From Gracilariopsis chorda (Eukaryota; Rhodophyta; Florideophyceae; Gracilariales; Gracilariaceae): a DNA stretch of 64,000 nucleotides. The translations under genes and the position numbers were made by a program. Of this stretch, positions 44,366 to 55,328 are shown piece after piece. The stretch spans positions 124,001 to 188,000 of the forward strand of contig NBIV01000088.1 of assembly GCA_003194525.1 (NCBI GenBank). Direction: 5' to 3'. Position 1 is the first letter of the stretch, and each line of letters opens with the position of its first letter. The notes under the pieces were generated by a model. That model saw nothing but the letters and a program-made list of their open reading frames with translations, searched no databases and was not told the origin of the DNA.

Positions 44366-44502
44366 AAAGTTTTGCTTTTGCGTATTACTCTACGATTAGT
44401 AACCAATACCAATAGGCTAATTGTGTACGAGTAAAGCTTAGTTAAACACAGTACTCTATTATATTAGCATACATAACACTGTAGTAATTTGTTTAGTTCA
44501 TC

Positions 44503-45936
44503 ATGCCGCCACTTAACGGAAATTTTACTACCAATGTTAGGTATGCAAATCAGCAACAACGACATCTCATCGAATTTATTAAGAATATTCAGGAAAACAA
44601 TACCCAAGCAGAGCCTGCTCAAGTAATCGAACTTCTGAGAACTGAATACCCTTCAGATAAGCTACTCACTTCTACAATTTCAAGTAATGGATTGCTTATG
44701 CGTAAGTTTGCAAAGTTCTTAGAGGATCGTGGAATTAGTCTCGCAGAACATGAAAGCGGTCACCTCTTAAAAAGAATTGCCAAAACAATTATTGAGGAGT
44801 CTCATTTAGAAGATGCTTTCACTGCTATAGATGTATTCGAGCAAACGCCGGCACCTGCTCCGCCTACCCGACAACAACCACAGAGATTTGCAGACGTCGA
44901 AGAAGAATCTGAGGTAGAGCAACAATGGTAGCTCTCACCTCCGAAACGGGTGAATGAGCAAAATCGCCAACGCCAGCCATGGCGTGCTCACAACGTTACC
45001 AATGAGCCACAAACGAACTTTGGAGACAGCCGAGACAGGATAGCTCACTATACTGCGTCTCGTTTCAAAGATCAATCCTCTAAATTTTCAGGAGCCCTTG
45101 GTGAATGTTGGGAGGTATTTCTGAGCGAATATAAGTATGCCGCTCTAGATTACAATCTATCCAACCATCAACGACTCCAATATTTACACCACATTTTGCG
45201 TGGAAACGCGAAGCGTTTTTACGTACGAAGCGTTGTTGGCAGAGTGCGAAGTTTCAGGGAAGCTTCAGCAGTAATGGAAAAGGAGTATAATTATCTCTCC
45301 CGTCAGAACCGCATTGCTGCCTATTAACGTAACTTACGAATCCAAAAATTTGTTTCAAAGAGCTCTTCATTAATCGACGCTTTGGAGAAACTCCACGAAG
45401 AAATTTCGAAGTTGTCCCCACAAGGCCCTATGCACTGCCGATCCGAGCGCAACAGAATCGAATGTTTACAGAATGCTGTAATTGGTAATTCCTGGGCGTG
45501 AGATGCCTGCAGCAGGGCCAATGCAGAACTGATTAGTTATCATGAACTTTACGGTCAGTTGGAAGCCGCAAGTCAACTCGATCAAGAAGAGAAAATCGGT
45601 CGCATGTGAGATCAAAAGAGTCTTCAGTTGGACTCACTTTCCACCGACGATTTTCAGAACTCTGACACGAGTGAAACGTTCTATGCTGGCCAATCCCGAT
45701 ACGTACGTCACCCGCATTCCACAAACCTGACAAACTTTCGTCAATCCAAAAGCAGACGAAATGTTACCTGTTCGAATTGTGGTAAATTCGGACATGTTGT
45801 TGCCGAATGCAGGCAACGCAAGGACCTCACCAACAATGCCGCCAACTGTGTGCAATATTTGCAACGCAACGGCTACAAGGATCACAACAAGGCTTTGAAA
45901 CGTGTCCTGTATGAAATCTGCCAACAGCTCGAATAG
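44503..45936 (+). pseudogene. Copia 1 gag
   Basis: Shell protein region. A helical N-terminal part follows ATG 44503; QSSKFSGALGECWEVFLSEY...LHHILRGNAKRFY (about 45070-45220) resembles the copia gag core. A CCHC zinc knuckle CSNCGKFGHVVAEC lies at about 45769-45810. Confidence 0.75.
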
Positions 45937-46274
45937 GTCAGTGATTCCGATGAGTTCGAAAGCACGGAAACATTCTTTGCTTCCAACGGCGAGGCAGATA
46001 TTAATGCAGACAACGAAAACTCTGATCCTTCCGAACAATTCTTTGCATCTAATCTTGGAACGCAGAGTAGCGAACCTTCCCTCTCGAATTGCCTTGAGGA
46101 TTTTTAACTGGGAGTACTAACGATTTCTGCCGTAGTGCTCCTCCCAAGCAGCAGAACAAGAAAGGACCAGACAAGTCCTCCAATGGCTCATCTCGAATCA
46201 TTCGTTTTTGTACACCAAAGCAAGCACGATACAGTTCACGAACACCTCGTTGGAACCTTGTTGATATTCAAAAC

Positions 46275-47918
46275 GTGAAGACAAGCTCATTCGAGAGAAA
46301 CCGACGCGAATTTCAAGGCGCATGTCTGGATTCTGGCGCACAACAATCTGTAGTAGGAAAACAACAAGCCCAAGCGTACTGTAAACTTGTAGGCATTCCA
46401 TTTAAGCTGAATCACTCCAACAAAGCTTTTAAATTTGGAGATGGCATATACTTCAGCCGTGGAACCATGCAAGTACGCATTCCAATCCCTGGCAACATTT
46501 TTCTTACACTTGAGATTGACGTCGTTGACGCCTCTGTACCTCTTCTTATTGGAATCGATATCCTGGACTTACACGCTCTTGTACCTGACAACGTGGAAAA
46601 CATGTTACTCAACAAGAAGTTCAATTGGTCGATACCAATCACGCGGAAATTCGGTCATATGTACTTAGAATGGGACTTCTCTGAGATTCTTTACACAAAA
46701 AGTGAACTCCAAAAAATGCATATGCACTTCTACCATCCAAGCGCAAACAAGCTTTTCAACTTGATCTCCCGAGCAAAGCCAGAAAATGCCACGGTTGAGA
46801 CCAGGGAACTCATTGAGCATATCTCAAAATCATGTGCCACGTGCCAACTTTTTACACCCCGGCCACAGTCCTTCCAAGTATCCATTCTAGGCAAAATAAT
46901 ATTCAACAGTGAAATTGCTTTGGATCTTATGTTCTTGGACAAAATGCCAGTTCTACACGTTGTCGACACACAAACGCACTTCAGCTCTGCAGTTTTCCTC
47001 AAGAGTCAGACCACTGAACCAATCTGGTACGCATTTCTCGGTTGTTGGGCCACATTATACACCGGCTATCCAGACAAGATGAGACTGGGTAAAGCCAGAC
47101 AATTCACATTCGCTCGATGGAAAGAACTGACAAGCATGGCTGGAATCACCTTACAGTTCTCAGGCGTTGAAAGTCATAATTCCCTTGGAACCAGTGAACG
47201 GTACCATGAACCCTTACGTCGTATCTACCAAAAGATTCGATATAGCGAGCCCGATGTCCCCATCGCCTTAGCCCTTCAACTTGCTGTCAAAGCTATGAAC
47301 GATACAATGAATCCCGAAGGACTTGTACCTTCACTACTCGTATTTGGAGTTCTTCCTCGCTTTCCACCGTTTAGCACAGAACTTGCAAATCATGAGGAGC
47401 GAATCAGAGCTCTTCAAATCGCGCGCACTGAGATGGAATCCATCACTTCGGAACTTCGTTTGCGCCGTGCCATCGTCGCTGGCATTCCATCTGCCGCATC
47501 AACAAGCTTGAAAGTTGGACAAGAAGTTCTAGTTTATCGAGAAGATTTGAAGCCAATAAAATGGACTGGACCCTATAAAATTGTAAGAATTCATAACAAA
47601 CAAGTCTTTATCAATCGCAATGGTGAAACAGTCCAACATTCTATTGCGCAGGTCAAACCTTTTCATTGTGACGAACTAATAGAAAACCTTCCTACTTGTC
47701 TCGAACCAATACTTCCTGGTGATTTTGAACTTTATGATGTTCAAATCACTGAAGTGTTAGGTCCTTCGGATCACCGTCGGAACCTACCAGCATTCAGTGA
47801 AGCTAAACGAAAAGAGCTGGCAGGATTAATATCGCGCGGGACGTGGAAAGTCATCAGACAAGACGAAGTGTCAGAAGACGCCAATATCCTCACAGGACGC
47901 TTTGTGCTCGCCATCTAA
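46275..47918 (+). CDS. Copia 1 protease and integrase
   Basis: One open frame of 547 codons. Protease motif CLDSGAQQSVVG is at about 46323-46358. The integrase zinc region has H-x3-H (HMHFYH) near 46721 and CATC near 46834. The core follows (HVVDTQTHFSSAVF near 46960; GTSERYHEPLRRIYQ near 47190), and SH3-like sequence with GPYKIVRIHNKQVF is near 47570. Protease before integrase before RT is the copia order. Confidence 0.85.
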   Translation: MKTSSFERNRREFQGACLDSGAQQSVVGKQQAQAYCKLVGIPFKLNHSNKAFKFGDGIYFSRGTMQVRIPIPGNIFLTLEIDVVDASVPLLIGIDILDLHALVPDNVENMLLNKKFNWSIPITRKFGHMYLEWDFSEILYTKSELQKMHMHFYHPSANKLFNLISRAKPENATVETRELIEHISKSCATCQLFTPRPQSFQVSILGKIIFNSEIALDLMFLDKMPVLHVVDTQTHFSSAVFLKSQTTEPIWYAFLGCWATLYTGYPDKMRLGKARQFTFARWKELTSMAGITLQFSGVESHNSLGTSERYHEPLRRIYQKIRYSEPDVPIALALQLAVKAMNDTMNPEGLVPSLLVFGVLPRFPPFSTELANHEERIRALQIARTEMESITSELRLRRAIVAGIPSAASTSLKVGQEVLVYREDLKPIKWTGPYKIVRIHNKQVFINRNGETVQHSIAQVKPFHCDELIENLPTCLEPILPGDFELYDVQITEVLGPSDHRRNLPAFSEAKRKELAGLISRGTWKVIRQDEVSEDANILTGRFVLAI

Positions 47919-47929
47919 AATCCTGAGAC

Positions 47930-49271
47930 TGATGAAGAGATATTTAAAGCCAGATTTGTCGCCCAAGGGCACAAAGATCCAGAAAAAGCTTTCCTAGTGC
48001 ACAATTCGCCTAATCTAAGACAATATTCAACCCGAATTCTCGTTACCGTCGCCGCTATTCTTGGATATAGAGTATGGAACACAGATGTTCGTCAAGCATA
48101 TTTGCAATCTGCACAGAAGCTCATGCGTAAAGTATACCTGAAGCCTCCAAAAGAACTGGAACTTCCAGCACACATGTTGTTGGAACTTCTCCGCCCTCTT
48201 TATGGACTCTCAGACTCTGGAGACTATTGGTACAGAACAATAACAACTCATCTGAAAGAAGACCTAGGAATGACCCCGACGAAAGGAAATCTGTCACTGT
48301 TTATGAAACACGAACAGGCAAAGCTCATTGGCTTAACCGGTGTTTACGTAGATGACCTCCTTCAATGCAGAACCGATCAATTCCTGCAACAGGCAAAGCT
48401 CACCGTTCAGAAGTTTGAATCAAAGGACATAGAAATGGATTCCGCTTTATTCGCAGGCGTAAGAGTGCGCAAAACCGATAACGGATTTTCACTAAGTCAG
48501 GAAAATTATGCCAAACGATTGCGAATTCTTCCAAAAGATTGCACCTTCTCTTATTTCCGTTCATTGAGACATAAAATTGCTTGGTTGACCCACACGCGAC
48601 CAGATATTTGCTGTGCTGTCAACATGGCTGCTCAAGTTACGGAACAATCTTTCTCAAGCGAAGATGTGAAGAACATCAACAAAGTCGTAAAACATATTCA
48701 GCAAAATCAAAATGTAAATCTGAAATATGTGAAATTTGATATCAATACACTCTGCCTCAAGGTATATTCCGATTCATCATTTGCCAACAATGCAGACAAA
48801 TCATCCCAGATTGGATTCATTATTCTTCTCGTGGACAAGTTGCCTAATTGCAATATTCTTCATTTCTCAAGTCACAAAAGCCGGCGCGTTACCAGATCCG
48901 TTTTAGGAGGAGAGCTATACGCATTTGCAGATGCATTCGATATAGCTTACGTTATCAAACATGACTTAGAGTCAATAATTGGGAAGAAAATTCCAATCAC
49001 AATGCTTACCGACTCAAAAAGTTTATTCGACGTAATAACAAAAAGCTCATCGACATCTGAAAAGCGACTAATGATCGACATTTCTGCAGTTCGTGAAGCC
49101 TACTCGAACCACGAAATTTCCGATGTTGGGTATATCACCTCCGCCAACAACCCCGCCGATTGTTTTACCAAAGTTAAGAACTGTGATGCTATGAACCATA
49201 TTTTAAGTACTTCTACATGCGTTTTAGATATTAATCAACTAGTTATACCTGATTTTATGCAAAAATTGTAA
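47930..49271 (+). CDS. Copia 1 reverse transcriptase and RNase H
   Basis: RT blocks NTDVRQAYLQS (about 48078-48110), LLRPLYGLSDSGDYWY (about 48187-48234) and catalytic VYVDDLLQC (about 48342-48368). RNase H follows with VYSDSSFANN (about 48762-48791), SRSVLGGELYAFADAF (about 48897-48940) and a tail ITSANNPADCFTK (about 49135-49173). Confidence 0.88.
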
Positions 49272-49279
49272 GCCATACG

Positions 49280-49293
49280 AAAAGAGAAGGGAA
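49280..49293 (+). promoter_or_regulatory. Polypurine tract of copia 1
   Basis: AAAAGAGAAGGGAA directly precedes the 3' LTR. Confidence 0.8.
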
Positions 49294-49670
49294 TGTGAGG
49301 ATAAAGCTCCGCTCACTGTCCTTGTCAGACGTTGAGGAAGAAGGAGATGGAGTGGACCATCTCACCATCCTTGGGGATGGTGAGAAAGCGTACTGCCTTC
49401 TCACCATCCCCGAGGATGGTGTGATGTCTGCTTACAATGCCGCATTCATGCGAGCATGTTAGGACTCTAACTACCGGGAAAGACGACTAGCGTCTTTCTC
49501 CCTGAGTACAAAAAGGAGGGAACAGAGCTCGGCCTTCGCCTCTCGTCTGTTCCCCAACCCATTATTATCCTCAACTCTACCTCTCAAAGCAAAGGAATCA
49601 TCCTTTTTGGGCCGCCCCTAGCTACCACTACAGGCTGCCCCCTTTTTTTAAAACGTAATATTTCACGACA
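49294..49670 (+). repeat. 3' LTR of copia 1
   Basis: Starts TGTGAGGATAAAGC, ends CACGACA, and is followed by ACTAC. The hairpins and promoter region match the 5' LTR. Confidence 0.88.
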
Positions 49671-50394
49671 ACTACCATGCCGTCGGGTGTTTTAAAATCT
49701 TGATATTTCAGCGATTATTTGCGCTAGTGTCCATTATATGCAGACATATGCGCCATGTTACCTCCAGGGCACGCCATCCCAATGACAGTCCCGTCAATAA
49801 AGGCTAAACAGTTCTGAATGCAGCTGCTTTTCGCAAAGCCGCATGATGCGTAACGATCTAAGTTTGCCTTTACCTAATCTGACTCAATACAGCTCATGAG
49901 ATGTAGAACTGGACAGCCCAGACAATGTTCGATTCCTTCCCAAAAAATCTCAGGCAATGCTGAAGCATGCTTACCAAACATTTCCTCAAGATTGCACCAG
50001 CGTTTGGGCGATGCTAGACGACGTAATATTATGCAAACTGCCAAGCCGGCATCAACGCTATGACGGTTGAGCTCTGTTGGTGTTTTGGCAGTGGACCATG
50101 TCAGTGTCGGAATAAGTCTTTCAACGTCTTACTTGCGAGAGAGAAATTCTGAGAGGCAGTTAGCATCACCATTTACATTAAAGTTAAAAACAAACGAAGC
50201 GGAGCTGATGCGGTTCCGATGATTTATGAGGTTTTAATCGTCTGCTTTTGCATGAGTATACTGCTAGACGGCATAGCAGAGTGCTTTGGAATGGCTTGAA
50301 CGTGCAGCTCGAGCGTTTGTTCGTCGCATTCCAAGAGTATGAGCGACAGAAATCCCGCAATAGAGTCTTGCTCTTGATAAAGATTGCGTAACAT
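49671..50394 (-). pseudogene. Harbinger-type DDE transposase, N-terminal and central part
   Basis: Minus strand from a candidate ATG at 50394 (MLRNLYQEQDSIAGFLSLIL). After frame changes come FNFNVNGDANCLSEFLSRK, DVERLIPTLTW, LRRLASPKRWCNLEEMFGKH and the first catalytic block AFIDGTVIGMACPGGN (about 49807-49755), ending YQDFKTPDGMV at the copia 1 junction. The family pattern is LRRLA.P.RW.DLE..FG...EI and GFIDGT. About three frame changes or stops besides the insertion. Its continuation is at 43190-42751. Confidence 0.78.
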
Positions 50395-52095
50395 CACGTT
50401 GTTGACCGTGTGGCATGGTGATAATGCCTGTAGAACTACGACTGTAGAAAGCCTTGCGTGACTTTTACTCCCAAGTTATTCATCTCAGACGGTGCGTAAT
50501 CTCTATTGGAGAATTATGAAACGTTCCTGCCGAGGTGAGATTTACTGTCATCGCATGACAGTGCGAGTCAATATGTGCACAGAATTCTGTCTGTGCGTAA
50601 ACCCACGAATAACTCTTCAGAACAAGCAGGTTCTGGACTGTTGCAGTGCTGACAGATATTCTATCGATGATTCTGGGGAAGCAAGTTCTCTTGTACAGTA
50701 TTACAGTACAAAATCTTTATTTCACAAGTGTTGTAGCAATCCATTTTACCGCTTGTTGAATAATATTCAATGATCTCTATCTCTTTTTTACGAACATGCA
50801 GACATTAATTCCTCGTAGTGCAGGGTTTGCAAAGAACCCCGACAACCTACAATACTGTCTCCTATACCGTTGCCATGATCAATGATCAAGAACTTGTATT
50901 GCTGGATTCCTAAGTTTGCCAACGGTTCTCATGGTTAGTCTTTCCAGCCCGCCTTGTGTTGATCACATTCCAGGGAGTTACGTTGTGAACGAGCGCAAAC
51001 CTCTTTCCAGAGGTGTATCGGTCACACCACTGACTTCACCCGATGCTGACCTGCATGATGAGGAAGAAAAGGTTTTGTCCGTTAGACTACCTGCATGGAG
51101 TTGAAGACACAGAGTGCAAACTTTTAGTACATTCAATCAACCCCCTCTACCAGCTGGCCTTGATCACCGGACCAATGCCAGTAGCTTTCCTGTGATTATA
51201 GCACAAACATTGGGCAGAGCGTACATTCGGAACTGTGATAAATGGTCCTGAACCCCGTGGTACATGAAGTTGCCTAATTCACTAGGAAGAGAGCTTTTGT
51301 GGTAAAGGGTTAGCATATACTGCGTGCTGTGAGTACAAGGTGTCTTTTATTGTTGTTTAGCTCTGGTCGGGATCAAGGAACACCCGTACTCTTTCTTTTG
51401 TGACGTTATCATTTTGATTTTGTAGCATCATGTAGAATAAACACATCAAGTCCATTATAATTTGTTCGTCATCATAATCTATCGAAACGGAACAAAGCCA
51501 GTGTTTGAGTTCGTAGGCAGTGTTTGCACCCATTGATATGGGGAAATAAAGCAGCATGTGTTGGAAAAACTCATAACATATGGATCACAAAAGAAGCTTA
51601 GACAATATCACCCTCTGTTGTGCATGAAACAATATTTCAGGAGTGATACTCCATGTACGTTTAACACCCTGATGTTTGTTTACATGCAGACTGCAATTCT
51701 AGTTCCGAATAGACGAAGAAGATTATTTTGAAAGAAGCCCTCTCTCTTCTTTAAGGCCAGTACACCCCAATGAAGCACTTCAATCTTACCGTGCACAGAT
51801 TCTATATCTGTACTACAGAGCACAAAAATAAAACAAAACCGGGTCAGACCTTCAGCAAAGCATGCATGCCACGTAATGACCACAGCAAGGAACGAAAATA
51901 AAAGGTTACCTTTCTAAGAGCATCTCAACTGGACCCGTAACTTCTGGAGCAAACACATAGACACATGTACAAATTTTTCGTTCTCAGTGGCAGCTTCAAA
52001 CAGATTTTTTGAACAATTGATGAAGATTGCTAGATCTCTAACGGCGTACTCCACGCAGTTTTTTTCTCTCGAATCAAAGATTCTTGACAGCAGAC
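50395..52095. other. No recognised gene
   Basis: Only short open frames. The minus-strand frame 51357-51557 (DYDDEQIIMDLMCLFYMMLQ) looks protein-like but matches nothing I know. The stretch may include the unrecognised ends of the two Harbinger elements. Confidence 0.4.
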
Positions 52096-52285
52096 GACGT
52101 CGATCTTCGCTTGCTCTCCGCCGCTATGGCGTCGCTGTGCTCTAATTGCTTATAGCCGCTGTAGCGCCGCTTTGCTCCGCTTGCTCACAGTCGCTGTGAC
52201 TCCAATGTGCTCGAATTGTTTATAACCGCTGTGTCGCCGCTGCGCTGGGCCCGCTCAAAGCCGCTGTAGTGCTGCCGTCTTTGCC
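52096..52285. repeat. Imperfect tandem repeat of GCCGCTGT-type units
   Basis: Repeats of a ~60-70 bp unit built from CGCTGTG, GCTCTAATTGCTTATA/GCTCGAATTGTTTATAA and CCGCTGT.GCGCCGCT. About two and a half units are visible. Not open in any useful frame. Confidence 0.65.
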
Positions 52286-52693
52286 TCATTTGTTTCCGCT
52301 GTCGGTATTTTGCAGTTAGCTTCAACATGTGTCGGTGAGAACACTGGGATTTGCCTTTTATTTGTTTAGACACCATCGTGGAAGAAAGACTAGGAGGTCA
52401 AAGAGTTTAATGTTGCAAAGCCAGTGACCAACAAAAGCTAAATCGAACTGTGCAGAATACTCTCCGGTACAAGCCTCTTGCAAACAGTCTCCGTACTAAG
52501 CTGCGCTCAAAACGGGAGAGGAGCCATCTCTTTCAAGGAGCTGCGTGACAGTTTGATCTGGCCAAGACAGGGTTCGTTATTCTGTACAGGTTTATACCGT
52601 AATTACGGGGCCTACGATACACATCAACAGTTCTTACCCACCGCTAATTTATTTGATGTATCTTAAGTCATTGCTTGAAGCACATAGGACATC
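52286..52693. other. No gene seen upstream of the Harbinger transposase
   Basis: Probable 5' flank of the element. No terminal inverted repeat or 3 bp target duplication could be identified. Confidence 0.4.
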
Positions 52694-53922
52694 ATGCCAA
52701 ACAACATTTTCTACGACGAACTTTGCAAATCTTTTGGAAAGGGAAGGACTAAGGCTCTACTCGAGATCAGCAGTGATGAAGATGAAAAACTCGGTCCATG
52801 GGGAGGATGTACTCCCGGCAGGGCACCCAATTGATAACGTTACAGAAAGAAAGGGGCACAGCAGCTATATAAAGACTACTTCACAGTGTCCTCTATGTAT
52901 AGCGACGAACAGTTCCGTCGCCATTTTCGTGTAACCAGCACTATTTTCGAGAGGGTATTGCAGGGGGTATGTGAGAAGGACTCGTTTTTTATTCAAGGGC
53001 AAGATGCTGCGAAGCATTGGCGGTTGGCAAGTTTGCAGAAGGTGACATGTGGGCTTCGAATGTTGGCGTATGGCTCAGCCGCGGATTCTACAGATCAATA
53101 TCTCCGTCTTGGGGAGTCGGCGGCACATCAATGTTTGAAACGCTTTGCTTCGGCTGTTGTTTGTGCGTTTGGAACACAGTATCTACGTTACCCATCACCA
53201 TCCGATTTGAAACGTATTCTTTCAGAATCAGAAAAGAGAGGGTTTCCGGGGCTATTGGGCAGTATTGATTGTTGCAAAGAGAAGTGGAAAAACTTCCCAA
53301 CTGCTGTGCAGGGTCAGTATCAAGGAAAAGAGAATGAACCGGCGAAAAATTTAGAGGCCATCGCAGACTACAATCTATGGATATGGCATGCGTTTTTGGA
53401 ATGCCTGGCAGTTTAAATGACATAAACATGCTGGAAGCTTCACCACTCGCGAATGAAATTGCCTCAGGAAGGTATCCTCTACCACTAGAATATATTCTTG
53501 GTTGTTCAAGGCGAAATAAACCCTACTGGTTTGCAGATGGTATTTACCTGCAGTGGCCAATGTTTTTGCACACGGTGTCAGAACCTTCGAATCATAAGGA
53601 AAAGCTTATAGCACGGTACCAAGAAGCTGGCAGGAAGGATGTTGAGAAGGCGTTTGGATTATTACAGTCCAAGTGGCATTTGATTGCAAGGCCAAGCCGT
53701 TTCTGGTATAAGGAGACGATGCACGATATAATGCGGTCCGGTATTATACTGCATAACCTGATGGTGGAGAATAGGATTGCGGATGAGAAAGAAGAAGATG
53801 ACGACATTATAAGCAGTTCTGTGACTGTCTATAAAAATATGTCGCCAAGGTGGAGTGCAGTAGGTTCACACGATAGCATTTGCCCTCCTTCCGGATCAGT
53901 TGCCATACTTTGTTCAGTTTAG
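52694..53922 (+). pseudogene. PIF/Harbinger transposase, nearly intact
   Basis: PIF/Harbinger nuclease that excises and inserts the element. From ATG 52694: an acidic N-terminus, WGGCTPGRAPN and then, beyond two adjacent stops (52829-52834, TGA TAA), YKDYFTVSSMYSDEQFRRHF in the same frame, the usual N-terminal pattern of the family. Catalytic residues: Asp at 53267-53269 (LLGSIDCCKEKW), Asp at 53536-53538 (WFADGIYLQW) and Glu at 53644-53646 (DVEKAFGLLQSKW), so the DDE triad is kept. A one-base change in the T run at about 53393-53397 shifts the frame inside WIWHAFFGMPGSLNDIN. Later text RSGIILHNLMVENR is typical. Two lesions in all, so inactive but young. Confidence 0.88.
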
Positions 53923-54051
53923 GAACTAACGGAAAATATAAATGAGTATTAGAAAACGAGACAGCTATTCATGAAGCACAAATGGGATTCATTTGGAAAC
54001 AATTTACTCTAACTTCATTGCAACTTCAACGGTGTCCACGAAAACTAAACG

Positions 54052-55061
54052 CTATACTTCTTCGACTACAATCTTGTCATTAGCAGAGGATAGAACGAGA
54101 TTAGAGCTAAGGACGTCATCAGTTCCTTCAGAACGCTGAGAATTAAATACTTCGGTCTGCGGGTCACTGTCAGAGAGTGAATTCTTGCATGCCACTCGTA
54201 ATTCTTCGAGGGCATGTGCTCTTATGATTATGAAGTACTCAACTGACTGCGACATATCACATCCATCTGGCACAGAATTGGGGAGCATTGTTTAGTAGTT
54301 CCTTTTATGCAACCTGCTGCGTTCTACCTCAACTTCCACAGAATATACAGCAAGGCGTAGCTTAGTAGTCCCATTATACTTCTCACGACTTCGTTCAACT
54401 TTAGCATGCTTACGTCCTACAATACGACCTGTAGGTTTCTTGGGAGGACTAATATTCATACCAGAGCCAGTGTCTGTGGTATGCAGGTTCGCATCTTCGC
54501 ATATATTATCCGATCCAAGGTTGGAATTTGAACTAATGTTATGTACACCCATTTATACAGATGTAGTTCTATTTTCATCTCATCGTTCCACAGTACGATT
54601 TCGGAACTTATCATGGTTTTTGGGAACCTCCCATGCTCCAACAAATCTGAAAGGTTTCCCAGAATCGTCCAATGCGTCGCAAATTTCCATTCCATTGAAC
54701 AAAGCAGTGGCATATTGTACCATGTTTGAAGCAGAATGCCCACAAATTTTGTTGCGTACGGGTCTTTCATAGCATGCAGAAAAGCGAGTAAACTACTTAA
54801 TCATAAGTTTTGTACGGATCTGTACTGATTGGATTGACGTAAGCTCTCTGTTGCGGGTTTGAACCTGTTTTTGTAAAGAAATCGCACCTTCTCGATAAAT
54901 TTGTTTATTTTTTCTTCAGCACCGTATATAGTGTTTTCACTGGCAGAGATCCAAGCTTATGGTATTGCCCGGTCCTCAGCAGGGGTAAAGCCGGCACCCT
55001 TTTTTTTCCGCTTTTTAGGTAGATGAATGTTGCCCTTCGATGAAGTTAAGGTGTTGGTCAT
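54052..55061 (-). pseudogene. Harbinger accessory Myb/SANT-like DNA-binding protein
   Basis: Convergent with the transposase. From ATG 55061: a basic stretch PKKRKKKG (a likely nuclear signal), then GAGFTPAEDRAI and, after one stop, AWISASENTIYGAEEKINKF, the pattern of PIF/Harbinger Myb-like accessory proteins that bind the element ends. Lower down are PFRFVGAWEVPKNHDKFRNR, SPPKKPTGRIVGRKHAKVER and a C-terminal piece ending EEV at about 54055. Several stops or frame changes. The 5' end is 14 bases from the target site of copia 2. Assignment rests on the FTPAED...AWI.ASE pattern and on the two-gene layout. Confidence 0.65.
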
Positions 55062-55079
55062 GGTTTTTTGTAGGATTCG

Positions 55080-55325
55080 TGTGCAAAGCCGTTGTGCATG
55101 GCGTTGCATTGCTGGCTGCGCACAGCACTTTTGCTGGCTACTGAACTCGCGGAGCTCGCGCTGCTCAAATAAGCTTTGCCGGAGTGGTCCTTGGACGTCC
55201 TTCGTCAAGGAAAAACCGCGGAGGGGGACTTCGTGCCCGCTATATTTTTGCCTTCGCCTCCGAGCGCATTCAGTATCCCAACTACTCTCCAGACCCGCGC
55301 TTGCAACGCACCCTCATCTAGCTTA
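55080..55325 (+). repeat. 5' LTR of copia 2
   Basis: Short (246 bp), starting TGTGCAAAGCC and ending ATCTAGCTTA. It contains a CGCGGAGCTCGCG palindrome and a CTATATTTTT box near 55239. The LTR is open in the gag frame from an ATG at 55176. Confidence 0.82.
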
Positions 55326-55328
55326 GTA

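Larger units (their letters stand above)
43191..49670 (+). mobile_element. Copia element 1: full-length Ty1/copia fossil
   Basis: 6.48 kb with LTRs at both ends, flanked by a perfect 5 bp target duplication ACTAC (43186-43190 and 49671-49675). Parts: 5' LTR, leader ORFs with a C2H2 finger, gag with CCHC knuckle, protease, integrase, RT, RNase H, purine tract, 3' LTR. The LTRs differ at about 14 of ~376 positions by eye (~4%). It is broken, with about five breaks. Inserted into a Harbinger-type transposase gene. Confidence 0.92.

Noticed and set aside
50492-50773. 93-codon Cys-rich ORF
   Set aside because: No family pattern and overlaps decayed flank of the Harbinger element; Cys spacing fits no known finger.
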